Part shown: positions 10,238 through 20,300 of the stretch, piece by piece
Layout of the letters: each line of letters opens with the position of its first letter
Position numbering within the stretch: position 1 is the first letter of the stretch
Origin: an uncultured Lachnospiraceae bacterium
GTDB lineage: Bacteria; Bacillota; Clostridia; Lachnospirales; Lachnospiraceae
Direction of reading: 5' to 3'
Length of the DNA stretch: 64,000 nt
Assembly: GCA_947626945.1 (NCBI GenBank)
Contig: CANQUC010000005.1
Location: forward strand, 1 to 64,000
The notes under the pieces: model-generated
Told to the model about the DNA's origin: nothing
Seen by the model: the letters and a program-made list of their open reading frames with translations, nothing else
Databases searched by the model: none
Program-made: the position numbers and the translations under genes

Positions 10238-10258
10238 CCGCCGGCTTTAGACCGGCGG
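10238..10258 (+). other. GC-rich hairpin in the rho leader
   Basis: CCGCCGG (10238-10244) pairs with CCGGCGG (10252-10258) around a 7-base loop. No U run follows, so it is not a standard terminator. It lies about 130 bases before rho, whose expression is autoregulated in several bacteria. A link to that is only inference. Confidence 0.4.
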
Positions 10259-10385
10259 AGCATGAGTTATGAAAATTATAAAAGCTGTTTGCTAGTACAT
10301 TTCATACTGTACTCCGTAAATGTGAAGAAATTGTGTTAAGATTTTGAAGGTTTTATGGAAAAAATGTGAAGAATGGAGAACCGAT

Positions 10386-12149
10386 ATGAGCATGAAAGAA
10401 AAATATGAGTCTCTGCCGCTGACAGAACTGAAACAGATCGCAAAGGTCAGAGGCCTGCGCAGGGTTTCCGCCATGAAAAAAGCAGATCTGATAGAGCGCA
10501 TGCTGGAAGAGGATGAAAAAGACCGGGCCCGGGAAACTGACGCCGCCCGTCAGCAGGAAGGATCTGACAGAGGCCGGGAAGCTGACGCCGCCCGGCGGCA
10601 GGAGGAAACTGGCAAAGTCCAGGAAACCGACGCTGCCCGTCAGCAGGAGGAGCCTGATCGTGTCCGGGAGATCGGCGCTGTCCGTCAGCAGGAGGAACCT
10701 GATCGTGTCCGGGAGACCGGCGCTGTCCGTCAGCAGGAGGAGCCTGGCCGTGTCCGGGAAACCGATGCTGTCCGTCAGCAGGAGGGACCTGACCGTGTCC
10801 GGGAAACCGGCGCCGCCCGTCAGCAGGAGGAACCTGACCGTGTCCGGGAGACTGACGCCGCCCGTCAGTGGGAGGAGCCCGACAGAACCCGGGACGAGGC
10901 GGAGCATCAGCGGAGGTCCCGTCCGGCATTCCGCAGCGGAGTCAATTCTCCCAGATATCACAGCAGCCCAGACTCTCAGCAGCAGGAAACGACTGCCCAT
11001 GTCAGCCCGAGACCGGATCTGGACAGCGGCATAGAAGCGGAGGGGATTCTGGAAGTAATGGCCGACGGGTTCGGCTTTATCCGCTGTGAAAATTTTCTGC
11101 CCGGTGAAAACGACGTATATGTGGCCCCCTCTCAGATCCGGCGTTTTCAGCTGCGAACCGGAGATATGATCTGCGGAAATACCCGGGTAAAAACCGCCGC
11201 GGAAAAATTTTCCGCGCTGCTGTATGTAAAAACGGTAAACGGCAGGAATCCCATAGACGCCACCCGACGCCCGAAATTTGAGGACGCGACGCCGGTTTTC
11301 CCGGACGAATGCTTTCATCTCTCCAACGGAACCAATAACATGGCCATGCGGATCGTGGATCTGATTTCCCCTGTGGGAAAAGGGCAAAGAGGTATGATCG
11401 TATCGCCGCCAAAGGCAGGAAAGACCACGCTGCTCAAGGAAGTGGCAAAATCCATTACCAGAAACAACCGGGAAGTCCATCTGATCATTCTGCTGATCGA
11501 CGAGCGTCCTGAGGAAGTGACCGACATTAAGGAATCCATCCAGGGGGAAAACGTAGAGGTGATCTACTCCACCTTTGATGAGCTCCCCGATCGGCATAAA
11601 CGGGTATCGGAGATGGTTCTGGAGCGGGCAAAGCGTCTGGCGGAGGAAAAACGGGATGTGGTGATTCTCCTTGACAGCATTACCCGTTTGGCAAGAGCTT
11701 ACAATCTGACGGTGCCTCCCAGCGGCCGGACTCTTTCCGGCGGTCTGGATCCGGCGGCCCTTCATATGCCTAAGCGGTTCTTTGGCGCGGCCAGAAATCT
11801 GCGGGAGGGAGGCAGTCTCACCATTCTGGCCACGGCTCTGGTAGACACCGGCAGCAAAATGGATGACGTGGTGTACGAGGAATTCAAGGGAACCGGCAAC
11901 ATGGAACTGGTACTGGATCGCCGGTTGTCTGAGAGACGGGTGTTCCCCGCTGTGGATATTGTGAAATCCGGCACCAGAAGGGAAGACCTGCTGCTTACAA
12001 GAGAGGAGCAGGAGGCAGTCTATATCATGCGCCGGGCCTTAAACGGAATGAAAGCGGATGAGGCCGTGGAACGGATTCTGGATCTGTTTGTGAAGACCAG
12101 GGACAATCGCGAACTGGTGTACCGTGTGAGAAAAATGAAATTTATCTGA
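10386..12149 (+). CDS. rho: Transcription termination factor Rho with N-terminal repeat insertion
   Basis: Rho is the hexameric RNA translocase that ends transcription. Of its 587 residues, 1-45 are a Rho N-terminal helix bundle ([22 protein letters not shown]). Residues 46-165 are eight tandem 15-residue repeats, then comes a charged linker. The RNA-binding OB domain ([13 protein letters not shown], then [13 protein letters not shown]) starts near 218. The ATPase domain has Walker [11 protein letters not shown] and ends with the usual R-loop and [11 protein letters not shown] tail. Family knowledge: the inserted domain varies widely between clostridial and actinobacterial Rho proteins and can raise RNA affinity or cause phase separation. 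The ATG at 10386 follows GGAGAA; another ATG two codons on would serve as well. Confidence 0.97.
   Translation: MSMKEKYESLPLTELKQIAKVRGLRRVSAMKKADLIERMLEEDEKDRARETDAARQQEGSDRGREADAARRQEETGKVQETDAARQQEEPDRVREIGAVRQQEEPDRVRETGAVRQQEEPGRVRETDAVRQQEGPDRVRETGAARQQEEPDRVRETDAARQWEEPDRTRDEAEHQRRSRPAFRSGVNSPRYHSSPDSQQQETTAHVSPRPDLDSGIEAEGILEVMADGFGFIRCENFLPGENDVYVAPSQIRRFQLRTGDMICGNTRVKTAAEKFSALLYVKTVNGRNPIDATRRPKFEDATPVFPDECFHLSNGTNNMAMRIVDLISPVGKGQRGMIVSPPKAGKTTLLKEVAKSITRNNREVHLIILLIDERPEEVTDIKESIQGENVEVIYSTFDELPDRHKRVSEMVLERAKRLAEEKRDVVILLDSITRLARAYNLTVPPSGRTLSGGLDPAALHMPKRFFGAARNLREGGSLTILATALVDTGSKMDDVVYEEFKGTGNMELVLDRRLSERRVFPAVDIVKSGTRREDLLLTREEQEAVYIMRRALNGMKADEAVERILDLFVKTRDNRELVYRVRKMKFI
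10521..10880 (+). repeat. Eight tandem 45-bp coding repeats in rho
   Basis: Eight direct in-frame copies of a 45-base unit encode [17 protein letters not shown] and close variants; a decayed ninth (DRTRDEAE) follows. Copies 4, 5, 7 and 8 are nearly identical at the DNA level, which suggests recent unit duplication. The repeat is rich in Arg, Glu and Gln, almost charge-balanced, and predicted disordered or helical. Confidence 0.95.
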
Positions 12150-12180
12150 GCCCCGCCCGCGAAAATTATAAAAGTAGGGG

Positions 12181-12209
12181 TTGCATTCTCAAAATTCTTA
12201 TGCTATAAT
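12181..12209 (+). promoter_or_regulatory. Promoter of rpmE
   Basis: TTGCAT, 17-base spacer, TATAAT. The transcript would begin about 75 bases before the rpmE start. Confidence 0.75.
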
Positions 12210-12292
12210 GACAAAGCTGTTTCAGATAAATGATCCGACAGCTCTGCTGTTGGATTTCAATAGACAGAATCATGTGTAGTGAGGTGAAAATC

Positions 12293-12499
12293 ATGAAGGA
12301 AGGAATCCATCCCGCATACTATCAGGCAACTGTGACCTGCAACTGTGGCAATACATTTGTAACCGGCTCCACGAAAGAGGACATTCACGTTGAAATCTGT
12401 TCCAAGTGTCATTCTTTCTATACAGGACAGCAGAAAGCCGCAGCCGCAAGAGGACGGATTGATAAATTCAATCGTAAGTATGGTTTAAACAACAATTAG
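12293..12499 (+). CDS. rpmE: Large ribosomal subunit protein bL31
   Basis: bL31 (68 residues), a small protein bridging the large and small ribosomal subunits. It is the zinc-binding (C+) form: CNCG near residues 16-19 and CSKC near 36-39 supply the ligands. The tail SFYTGQQ and [10 protein letters not shown] is typical. The ATG at 12293 follows GTGAGGTG; the frame continues upstream without another good start. It has its own promoter and terminator. C+ paralogues are lost or swapped for zinc-free forms in zinc starvation in some bacteria; no second copy is in this window. Confidence 0.95.
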   Translation: MKEGIHPAYYQATVTCNCGNTFVTGSTKEDIHVEICSKCHSFYTGQQKAAAARGRIDKFNRKYGLNNN

Positions 12500-12510
12500 G
12501 CGGGTTTCAA

Positions 12511-12543
12511 AAAAGGGTTGGTGCCAAGGTACCAACCCTTTTT
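12511..12543 (+). terminator. Rho-independent terminator after rpmE
   Basis: AAAGGGTTGGT (12512-12522) pairs with ACCAACCCTTT (12531-12541) around an 8-base loop, flanked by A's and T's. Confidence 0.85.
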
Positions 12544-12601
12544 AAGCTACGGGAAACCTGTTAGGGATCATGCAAGTAACGGGAAGAAAGAAGGCGGCAG
12601 T

Positions 12602-13582
12602 ATGAAAAGTTCCAATATCGGCGGTCAGGCGGTGATGGAAGGCGTCATGATGAAGAACAAAGACCGATATGCGGTGGCCGTAAGAAAGCCGGATCATGAG
12701 ATCGAAGTGATGACGGACAGCTTCGAGGGCGTAATCAAATACAAGAAACTGACTACCATCCCCTTTATCCGGGGTATCTTTAATTTTGTGGATTCTCTTG
12801 TGCTGGGCATGAAAGCCCTGTCCTTTTCCGCGGATTTTTTCCTGGAGGAAGAGGAGCAAAGCGATCAGCAAAAAAAAGAGCAGGCATCTTCCGGAGAATC
12901 CAAAAAAGAAAAACCGGAAAAAAAGAGTACAGACGGACTGATGATCGGCACTGTGATCCTTGCCGTGATTCTTGCCATCGGTTTGTTTGTGGGGCTGCCC
13001 TTTCTGGCGGCGGAAGGACTTCGCCGGTTTGTAACCGGAAATGAATGGGTGGTCGTAGGCTGTGAGGGCCTGATCCGTCTGGCGCTGTTCATAGGATATG
13101 TTGTTCTGATCTCCTGTATGAAAGAAATCAAGAGAGTGTATATGTATCACGGGGCAGAACATAAATGTATCAACTGTATTGAAAGCGGTCTTCCCCTGAC
13201 AGTGGAAAATGTGAAAAAAAGCTCCAAGGAGCACAAGCGCTGCGGCACCAGCTTCCTGCTGTTCGTCATGCTGATCAGCATTGTCATCGGATTTATGCTT
13301 TACTGCAAAAATCCGCTGCTTCGGCTTCTTCTGCGGCTTTTGATGATTCCGGTTGTGGCCGGGATCGCTTATGAGCTGATCAAACTGGCCGGCAGAAGCG
13401 ACAATCCGGTGGTCAATCTGGTCAGCAAGCCTGGGCTGTGGCTCCAGCGGCTTACCACAAGAGAACCGGACGAGGAAATGATCGAGGTAGGCATCCAAAG
13501 CGTGGAGGCAGTGTTTGACTGGCGGGCCTATTTCCGGGAAAACGGAATTTCCCTGGAAGATGAGGCAGGTGAGCAGCCTTGA
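12602..13582 (+). CDS. DUF1385 membrane protein (YqhQ-like)
   Basis: A 326-residue member of the DUF1385 family (B. subtilis YqhQ type). The N-terminus carries the family motif GGQAVMEGVMMK. A Lys/Glu-rich segment (about 85-115) precedes three or four hydrophobic spans near 120-145, 158-180, 220-245 and 250-275. MYHGAEHKC (His and Cys) between spans looks like a metal site and is a family hallmark. The function is not established. It sits before prmC and prfA as in many Firmicutes, and its stop overlaps the prmC TTG start, so they are co-expressed. The start at 12602 follows AAGGCGG; upstream codons in frame run into the rpmE terminator. Confidence 0.85.
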   Translation: MKSSNIGGQAVMEGVMMKNKDRYAVAVRKPDHEIEVMTDSFEGVIKYKKLTTIPFIRGIFNFVDSLVLGMKALSFSADFFLEEEEQSDQQKKEQASSGESKKEKPEKKSTDGLMIGTVILAVILAIGLFVGLPFLAAEGLRRFVTGNEWVVVGCEGLIRLALFIGYVVLISCMKEIKRVYMYHGAEHKCINCIESGLPLTVENVKKSSKEHKRCGTSFLLFVMLISIVIGFMLYCKNPLLRLLLRLLMIPVVAGIAYELIKLAGRSDNPVVNLVSKPGLWLQRLTTREPDEEMIEVGIQSVEAVFDWRAYFRENGISLEDEAGEQP

Positions 13583-14535
13583 CGCCGGCAGAGCTGCTGG
13601 ATTGGGGTACTGCCTGTTTGTCCCGGGCGGAGGTGCCGGACGCGGTTACAGACGCCTGGATTCTGCTTTCCTTTGTGACAGGGCTTACAAAGGCCCGGTA
13701 TCTGCTTTGCGGCAGGGAAGATCTGGGGCAGGTGGCAAAGCAACAGAAATGGGATCAAAAGCAGTCCGGTGATCCCTCCCTGGAAAAGAATACGGCGGAC
13801 CACTGGGAACAGGAATATAAAAGGCTTATTCAGCTGCGATGCCGCAGAATCCCTCTTCAGCATCTGACAGAGGAACAGGAGTTTATGGGCTATTCTTTTC
13901 TTGTAAATTCCCATGTGCTGATTCCAAGGCAGGACACGGAAACACTTGTGGAGGAAGCCCTGGAGGAATTGAAAGAGATTTCCCGGGATTCAAAAAAACG
14001 CCAGAAGTCCGGACAGCCAAAGATTCTTGACCTGTGTACCGGATCCGGCTGCATCGGCATCAGTCTGAAGCTGCTGATGCCCCAGGCTCAGGTGACTGTC
14101 AGCGATATTTCCGGGGACGCCCTTTTGATTGCGGAAAAAAACGCGAAACGGCTTGGCGCCCGGGTCACAATTGTCCAAAGCGATCTGTTTGCCGGGCTGA
14201 AAGAAACCTATGACCTGATCCTATCCAATCCGCCTTATATCCCTACAAAGGTTATTGAAACGCTGATGCCGGAAGTAAAAGACCATGAACCTCTGCTTGC
14301 CCTGGACGGAGGCGGGGACGGTCTTTCTTTTTATAAAAGGATCGCCATGGAGGCGCCCGGTCATCTTCAGGAGGGCGGCAGACTGCTGCTTGAGATCGGT
14401 CACGATCAGGGAGGACCGGCAGAAGCGCTTCTGGATCTGGCAGGCTTTACTCAGATCCGGCGCAAAAAGGATCTGGCGGGCCTTGACCGGGTTGTAACGG
14501 GTGTGTACCATAAAAAGCAAGTGTATGAAAACTGA
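13579..14535 (+). CDS. prmC: Peptide chain release factor N5-glutamine methyltransferase
   Basis: PrmC (318 residues) methylates the Gln of the GGQ loop in release factors, here presumably the product of prfA directly downstream. An N-terminal helical domain with the family motif P-L-Q-H-L-T (residues 92-97) is followed by a Rossmann fold: the SAM loop DLCTGSGCIG and the catalytic NPPY at 217-220. The N-terminal domain holds about 25 extra residues near 50-75 (Gln/Lys-rich). TTG 13579 overlaps the stop of the DUF1385 gene (TTGA) and has AGGTGAG upstream. Confidence 0.95.
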   Translation: MTPAELLDWGTACLSRAEVPDAVTDAWILLSFVTGLTKARYLLCGREDLGQVAKQQKWDQKQSGDPSLEKNTADHWEQEYKRLIQLRCRRIPLQHLTEEQEFMGYSFLVNSHVLIPRQDTETLVEEALEELKEISRDSKKRQKSGQPKILDLCTGSGCIGISLKLLMPQAQVTVSDISGDALLIAEKNAKRLGARVTIVQSDLFAGLKETYDLILSNPPYIPTKVIETLMPEVKDHEPLLALDGGGDGLSFYKRIAMEAPGHLQEGGRLLLEIGHDQGGPAEALLDLAGFTQIRRKKDLAGLDRVVTGVYHKKQVYEN

Positions 14536-14547
14536 AAGGAAATAAAC

Positions 14548-15624
14548 ATGTTTGACAAATTAGAAGATCTGCAGATCCGTCTGGAAGAGGTGCTGAGCGC
14601 GCTGGGAGAACCGGATGTGACGGCAGACCAGAACCGTTTTCGCAGGCTGATGAAGGAGCAGAATGAGCTTACCCCCATTGTGGAGACTTATCAGAAATAC
14701 AAAGGGCAAAAGCAGACCGTGGAGGACAGCCTTTCCATGCTGGAGGAAGAAAACGACGAGGAAATGCGGGAAATGCTGAAAGAGGAGCTGGCCCTGGCCA
14801 GAACCTCCGTGGAGGAGCTGGAGCGTCAGCTGAAAGTGCTCTTGCTTCCAAAGGATCCCAACGATGAAAAGAATGTGATCGTGGAGATCCGCGCGGGAGC
14901 AGGAGGAGACGAGGCTGCTCTGTTTGCCGCCGATATTTTTCGGATGTACAGCCATTACGCGGAGACCAATCACTGGAAGATTGATACGATAAACTCCAAT
15001 GAAAACGGGCTGGGCGGCTTTAAGGAGATCGTATTTATGGTGAACGGTCAGGGCGCCTACAGCAAGCTGAAATATGAAAGCGGCGTGCACCGTGTACAGC
15101 GGATCCCGGTGACAGAATCCGGCGGACGGATCCATACCTCTACCATTACCGTGGCCATTATGCCGGAGGCAGAAGAGGTGGATGTGGAACTGGATCTGAA
15201 CGACTGCCGGTTCGATGTATTCCGCGCCAGCGGAAACGGCGGCCAGTGCGTCAACACAACGGACTCTGCCGTGCGTCTTACTCATATCCCGACAGGGATC
15301 GTGGTTTCCTGTCAGGATGAGAAAAGCCAGCTGAAAAACAAGGACAAGGCCCTGAAAGTATTGCGCAGCCGGCTGTATGAAATGGAGCTGGAGAAAAAGC
15401 ATGACGCGGAAGCCCAGGCCCGAAGAAGTCAGGTGGGAACCGGAGACCGGTCGGAGAAGATCCGCACCTATAATTTCCCCCAGGGAAGAGTAACGGATCA
15501 CCGGATTAAGCTGACGCTTCACCGGCTGGAAAGCATTCTGGACGGCGATATCCAGGAGATCGTCGACAGCCTTGTGGCTGCGGATCAGGCGGCGAAGCTG
15601 GCCCAGATGAATGAAGAAGCATAA
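14548..15624 (+). CDS. prfA: Peptide chain release factor 1
   Basis: RF1 (358 residues) ends translation at UAA and UAG. The GGQ catalytic loop is at 231-233 ([15 protein letters not shown]) and the stop-codon-reading tripeptide P-V-T lies in [10 protein letters not shown], typical of RF1 rather than RF2. The start ATG follows GAAAGGAAA. An active RF1 gene means that TAG is an ordinary stop here, which bears on the interrupted AraC gene at 1380. Confidence 0.97.
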   Translation: MFDKLEDLQIRLEEVLSALGEPDVTADQNRFRRLMKEQNELTPIVETYQKYKGQKQTVEDSLSMLEEENDEEMREMLKEELALARTSVEELERQLKVLLLPKDPNDEKNVIVEIRAGAGGDEAALFAADIFRMYSHYAETNHWKIDTINSNENGLGGFKEIVFMVNGQGAYSKLKYESGVHRVQRIPVTESGGRIHTSTITVAIMPEAEEVDVELDLNDCRFDVFRASGNGGQCVNTTDSAVRLTHIPTGIVVSCQDEKSQLKNKDKALKVLRSRLYEMELEKKHDAEAQARRSQVGTGDRSEKIRTYNFPQGRVTDHRIKLTLHRLESILDGDIQEIVDSLVAADQAAKLAQMNEEA

Positions 15625-15635
15625 TGAAAAACAGG

Positions 15636-15684
15636 AGACCCTGAAGGCTGGATGCAAGTCATACGGCCCCAGGGTCTTTTTTTT
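15636..15684 (+). terminator. Rho-independent terminator after prfA
   Basis: AGACCCTG (15636-15643) pairs with CAGGGTCT (15670-15677), with a partly paired interior, then an eight-T run. Confidence 0.85.
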
Positions 15685-15730
15685 ATGGATTCAAATGAAA
15701 CACATTTTTTTGAAATCATCATTTTTTTCA

Positions 15731-15759
15731 GTGACTTTTTCAGATAATAATGTTACAAT
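15731..15759 (+). promoter_or_regulatory. Predicted promoter of the DUF6603 operon
   Basis: GTGACT, 17-base spacer, TACAAT, in an AT-rich 130-base gap after the prfA terminator. The -35 match is moderate (TGAC core). It is the only likely promoter seen before the seven genes at 15814-29217. Confidence 0.5.
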
Positions 15760-15813
15760 TAAGAAAAATATTAAAAATAGTTTCAAAATGTAACGAAAAA
15801 GGAGACTGAAAGA

Positions 15814-17298
15814 GTGAAATCAGACAGCAATTTTTTCAAGGACAACAGGATCCTGCAGTTTTATGCCCACGATATCAGCAATTCCGACGGACGAATGAGT
15901 CTTTTCCCCGGCAATTTTGAGCTGGAGGGGATTCAAAGTGAAACAGTCTCCATGTTTCTTTCCGGGGAGGAAACAGATTTTATTTCTGAATCCGCAGATT
16001 TGCTCAGAGGGTATGAGCAGGTGAAAACAGCGTTTTTGCAGTTTGGACTGGAGGATCCCCGGTTTCAGATGCGAAAAGCGGATTATCTGACCCGGATCCC
16101 GGTGGTTTCGATTTCCGTCCGCGCAAAGGATCTGAACTTAAATTCTCCATTATGGAATGAAGACAGTCAGTGGTATTGCGTGTGTGTACATATGGATGAA
16201 ACGGCTGAAAAGTATGACCATGTCTGCATATTTGAGATTCCGGGAGTGGGAGAGCAGAGTTCTGAGGTTCCCTGCGAGATCCGGCAGGCGTCAGAACAGG
16301 ATGAAAGGAAGCTGAACGCGCTGTTCAGTCCCTATGTTGAGGAAGCTCATTTGATTTCCCCGGGAAAAAACAAAGAGGCAGTTTGGGCCGTTGGTCCAGA
16401 CACCGCGATTGACGCTGTTCAGGTGATGTATGTGGGCGCGGCTCTCTGCACCTGCCTGACGGCGGGAGACAGCGTTCCTCTTGGATATTTTGATATGGGA
16501 AGAGAAAGCCTGTACAGCAAGTACGTTTTGATCAATCGAAGTCCCGCTTACGGACAGTTTCTTTGTCAGAAAGAGGAAAACATTGTCGGCATGGTAAAGC
16601 ATGAAGCGGAGGTCCAGGGCAATCCCACGGTGATCATTTCCCATTGGCATGAGGACCATGTGAAAATATTATATGAAATGGCCCTGGCCTATTCTCAGGA
16701 CGGGCACTACAGAAATTTCTGGGAAAACGCGGTCTTTTTCTTCCCACAGTGCATCCAGAAGAAAGGCTGGGCCACTGTCCATGCCACAGCGATCCTGGGA
16801 GCCATTCAGAATGCGGGAAATCAAAATTATACAGTCATTCCCTATCAGAATTCCGACGAATATCGGCTGGAACGCCAGTACCAGAATCTGTCAATTTTCA
16901 GCTGTCACAGAAATGATCAAAGCGTATCCGCGCCAAATCCCCATGATCACGGGCTGTATGCCATTGTAACGCTTACAAGTGGAAAACGGGTGCTGTTGCC
17001 GGGAGACTGCAGCTATGACACCATGAGCGCCCAAAATAGCGGCGATTCCGTTTTGAAAGAATATGATTATCTTGTGGCCACTCACCATGGGGGAAAGTAT
17101 ACCCATACCACCGCAAATCATAAAACAGCCTACATCCCCACACCCAGGCAGGGAACGGCCTGCGATGCGATTTTTTCTGCCAACGGAGTGGCTTATGGTC
17201 ATCCAAACGCAACCGTTGTGAGTCAATATGGCAAAACCTGGAACTGTCTTCGCACAGATCAATTGCCCGGAAATTATGACATGTATATCCTCGGTTAG
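15814..17298 (+). CDS. MBL-fold hydrolase with extra N-terminal domain
   Basis: A 494-residue protein without signal peptide. Residues from about 205 form a metallo-beta-lactamase fold of the ComEC/Rec2-like branch: HWHEDH at 277-282 (two His, Asp, His ligands), bridging Asp in LLPGDCSYD at D398, and THHGG at 423-427. All metal ligands of a two-metal hydrolase are kept. Residues 1-200 are acidic, show no motif I recognise, and may bind a partner or substrate. The GTG start at 15814 follows AAGGAG at good distance. It leads the operon, 24 bases before the DUF6603 gene. Family members cleave phosphodiesters, nucleic acids or thioesters; the substrate here is unknown. Confidence 0.8.
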   Translation: MKSDSNFFKDNRILQFYAHDISNSDGRMSLFPGNFELEGIQSETVSMFLSGEETDFISESADLLRGYEQVKTAFLQFGLEDPRFQMRKADYLTRIPVVSISVRAKDLNLNSPLWNEDSQWYCVCVHMDETAEKYDHVCIFEIPGVGEQSSEVPCEIRQASEQDERKLNALFSPYVEEAHLISPGKNKEAVWAVGPDTAIDAVQVMYVGAALCTCLTAGDSVPLGYFDMGRESLYSKYVLINRSPAYGQFLCQKEENIVGMVKHEAEVQGNPTVIISHWHEDHVKILYEMALAYSQDGHYRNFWENAVFFFPQCIQKKGWATVHATAILGAIQNAGNQNYTVIPYQNSDEYRLERQYQNLSIFSCHRNDQSVSAPNPHDHGLYAIVTLTSGKRVLLPGDCSYDTMSAQNSGDSVLKEYDYLVATHHGGKYTHTTANHKTAYIPTPRQGTACDAIFSANGVAYGHPNATVVSQYGKTWNCLRTDQLPGNYDMYILG

Positions 17299-17322
17299 CA
17301 TGATCGGAAAGGAACGGATTTT

Positions 17323-20300
17323 ATGGATCTGATGGAATTATACCAAAAATGGGACGCGCAGCTGAAGCAGACAAAACAGGTCATTTTAAGCGGGCAGGAC
17401 TCCGGTCTTTTGGAGATGGATCTGCTCTGCGGCACTTTCGGAATAAAGGAAATTGTCCTGCGGGAGGGAATCTGCGCATGGGAACAGGAGATGCTTTCCC
17501 TTGCCGGAAAGTTTTTTGTCGGGGAAAGTCGCCTTGGACAGGATGGCGGGGATCAGGGCCTTGAGATGAAGCTGGCCATGAAGCTGGACAAAAACGGCCG
17601 GATTGACTGTGAAATCCGGATTCCGGACGTTGTGTTGGACGAAGCCGGATTGTTTTGTATCCGAAACGGGCTGCTGCACATCATTTTGCAAGAGGGAACA
17701 GACGCCTTTTTGGAAACCCTGAATGGGGAACTGCCGTTTGGAGGCCATGTGTTTCAGGTCAGCGCCCGGCGGCAGGATCAGAGAAAACAAAGACAGCTGC
17801 AGATCCGCAGCCGGGGCAGTCTGGACGTGATGGCTCTTCTGGCTTCTCTTCTGGGGATGGTGGGGCTGGATATAGAAGCGTTTCCGTTTTCCCATACAAG
17901 CCTGACAACAGACATGCCTTTGACTTTTTTTTATACGGAGCCTACCGGGTTTCTTACGGCGTCGCAGCCGGAAAAAAACAGGTATGATGATGCTTTGCGT
18001 CTGCGGATCGAGACCGGGCTGGGGTTTTTGGCAGGCGGTTCCTTTGGGATCGAGAACGCGGCGTTTTCCGTGGGAAAATGCGGTTCCCGGTACGATTTTT
18101 TCATAGACGGAGAAATGAAGCTGTTTCACGCAGGCATTCCTTTTCAGATCCGCTTTGGCGACGGATGCGTGATGTTTGCCGCCGGTCTGGATCAAAAAAT
18201 CCCGTTGAACAGTGTCAACGACATGGGAGCTCCCGTTGGGGAATCCCAGGTACTGGACCGGTTTCCGGAAACCCTGCGACCATCCGGAGCCGTATGTCTG
18301 CATACCCTTCAGCTGATCGTATCCTCTGACTTCAAAACGCTGTATGATTTTCAGATCACGGTTGAACTGGAGGATTCCTGGAATTTCTGCCCGGAGCTGA
18401 ATCTGTCGGTATCCGATCTGCTCCTTTCCTTTGGAATCTCTATGGGGATGAAGCAGTTTGCCCTTGCCGGAGACGTAACTTTCTGCAATGTAAAAAGCCG
18501 GCTTTCCGCAGCCATTTTATCGGAGAGCTCCGGACCGGCAAGCTGGTCTCTGAAGTGGCGGATGTATGAAGAGGAGTCTGTCAGTCTCACTGCGCTGGCA
18601 AAAAATCTGGCAGACGCCTTTGGGATCGCCACCCGGATAACCCTTCCCGATATTTCCGTGGGACATGTGGCCGTGGAATTTTCCAACCGGGGATTTTCTG
18701 TGGGCGCATTGATCACTTTGTCCGATAAAAAGCTGTTCTCTTCGGAGATGGATCTGCGGTTTGTCTGCGAGGGAAGCGGAGCAGACCGTAGATTTGCGGG
18801 AACCTTTCAGTGGAAAAGTCAAAACGCCGGGCTGACGGTGGAACATGTTCTGACAGAGTGCGGGGTAACCGACGGACTGGAGGCAGTTCCCGATTTTATC
18901 AAAAAGCTTGGGATTTCGCAGGTGACACTTGGCTATGAGTTTGCGGAAAATAAAATGACGGCTGTGATCAGGACGGCAGAAGCGGACGCCTTTGCCATTG
19001 TCCTGTATTTTGAGGGAACAGAACAGAAACAATGTCAATACATTCTTGCCGCTGAGTTTCACCATCAGATCAGCCTTGCGGATCTGCCGGCAGCAGGCGG
19101 CGTGTCGCCGTCCCTGAAAGAGATCAGGATTGAGGCGTTTTCCCTGACAGCGGCCTCCTGCAGCAGAGAAAATGTAACCATACCGGACATGATGCAGGGC
19201 CGTTCTGTCAAAAAAGGCATCACCCTTTCCTGCCAAATGTCTGTAAAGAAACAGAATATCCCGCTGGAACTGCATGTTCTTGGAGATTCGCCAGAAGAGG
19301 CCCAAAAGCAGCTGCCGGCGGCAGAGCGGACAGAGCAGAAAGGGGAAAAAGAGATCCCGCTGCATCTGCGCCTGGGACCGCTGGAGCTTGTAAGCATCCG
19401 CCTGGGGTACAGGGACGGCAGCGTGACATTTGGAATTACCGCCCAAATCCAAAACGACGCCCTGTGCTTTTCCCTGGAAGGCCTGACAGCGGCGGTCAGT
19501 CTTGGGGACGGAAAGATTTCATTTGGCCTGGATGGCATCTCTGTAAGACTTACCACGGATACGGTAGACGTAAGAGGCGGTTTTCTCAATCTGGGAGATG
19601 AAAATTACAGAGGAACGCTGCTGCTGCAGGCCGGCCAATTGTGCCTGACCGCGGTGGGAGCATATCGGGAGAAACCTTTCCGGTCTTTTCTCGTCTTTGC
19701 TTCCATGAAAGGAAACCTGGGAGGACCGCCCTGCTTTTCGGTTAAGGGACTGGCCGCGGGATTCGGATGGCAGCACAGCCTTTCGATTCCGGAAGTGACA
19801 AACCTTCAGCAGTTTCCTCTTTTGCAGGCGGCGGCAGGGACATTGGATACCGAAGAGCTCTTGTCTCATACAGACAGCTACTTTCCCATACAGGAAGGCC
19901 AGCTGTGGATTGCCGCGGGGGTTTTGGTTCAAACGTTTCAAATGGCGGATTCCGCCGCGGTTCTGTCGGTGAGTCTGGGCAGGGAAACAGAGGTGACTCT
20001 TACCGGCCAGACGCTGCTGAATGTACCCTTTGATGAGGAAAAAGCGCCTATTGCCCACGGGCTGCTGCTGTTAAAGGCTTCTTTCCGGCCGTCGGAGGGC
20101 CTGATCTCTGTGGAGGGAGCCCTTTCCCAGGAATCCTATGTGATCTGCAGGGAGTGCCATATTACCGGGGGATTTGCTTTTGATACATGGTACGGCGGCC
20201 CCCACGCGGGAGATTTTGTGCTTACTATGGGAGGATATCACCCCTCCTATGAAAAACCGGCCCATTATCCGGAGGTAAAACGGCTGGGTCTTTGCTGGCG

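Noticed and set aside
10521-10880. Possible CRISPR array because of the regular repeat
   Set aside because: Copies are contiguous with no spacers and keep the rho reading frame, so they are a coding repeat.
10353-11765. A 470-codon - strand frame with leucine-rich repeats
   Set aside because: It is the mirror of rho and its 45-base repeats; no start signal or domain.
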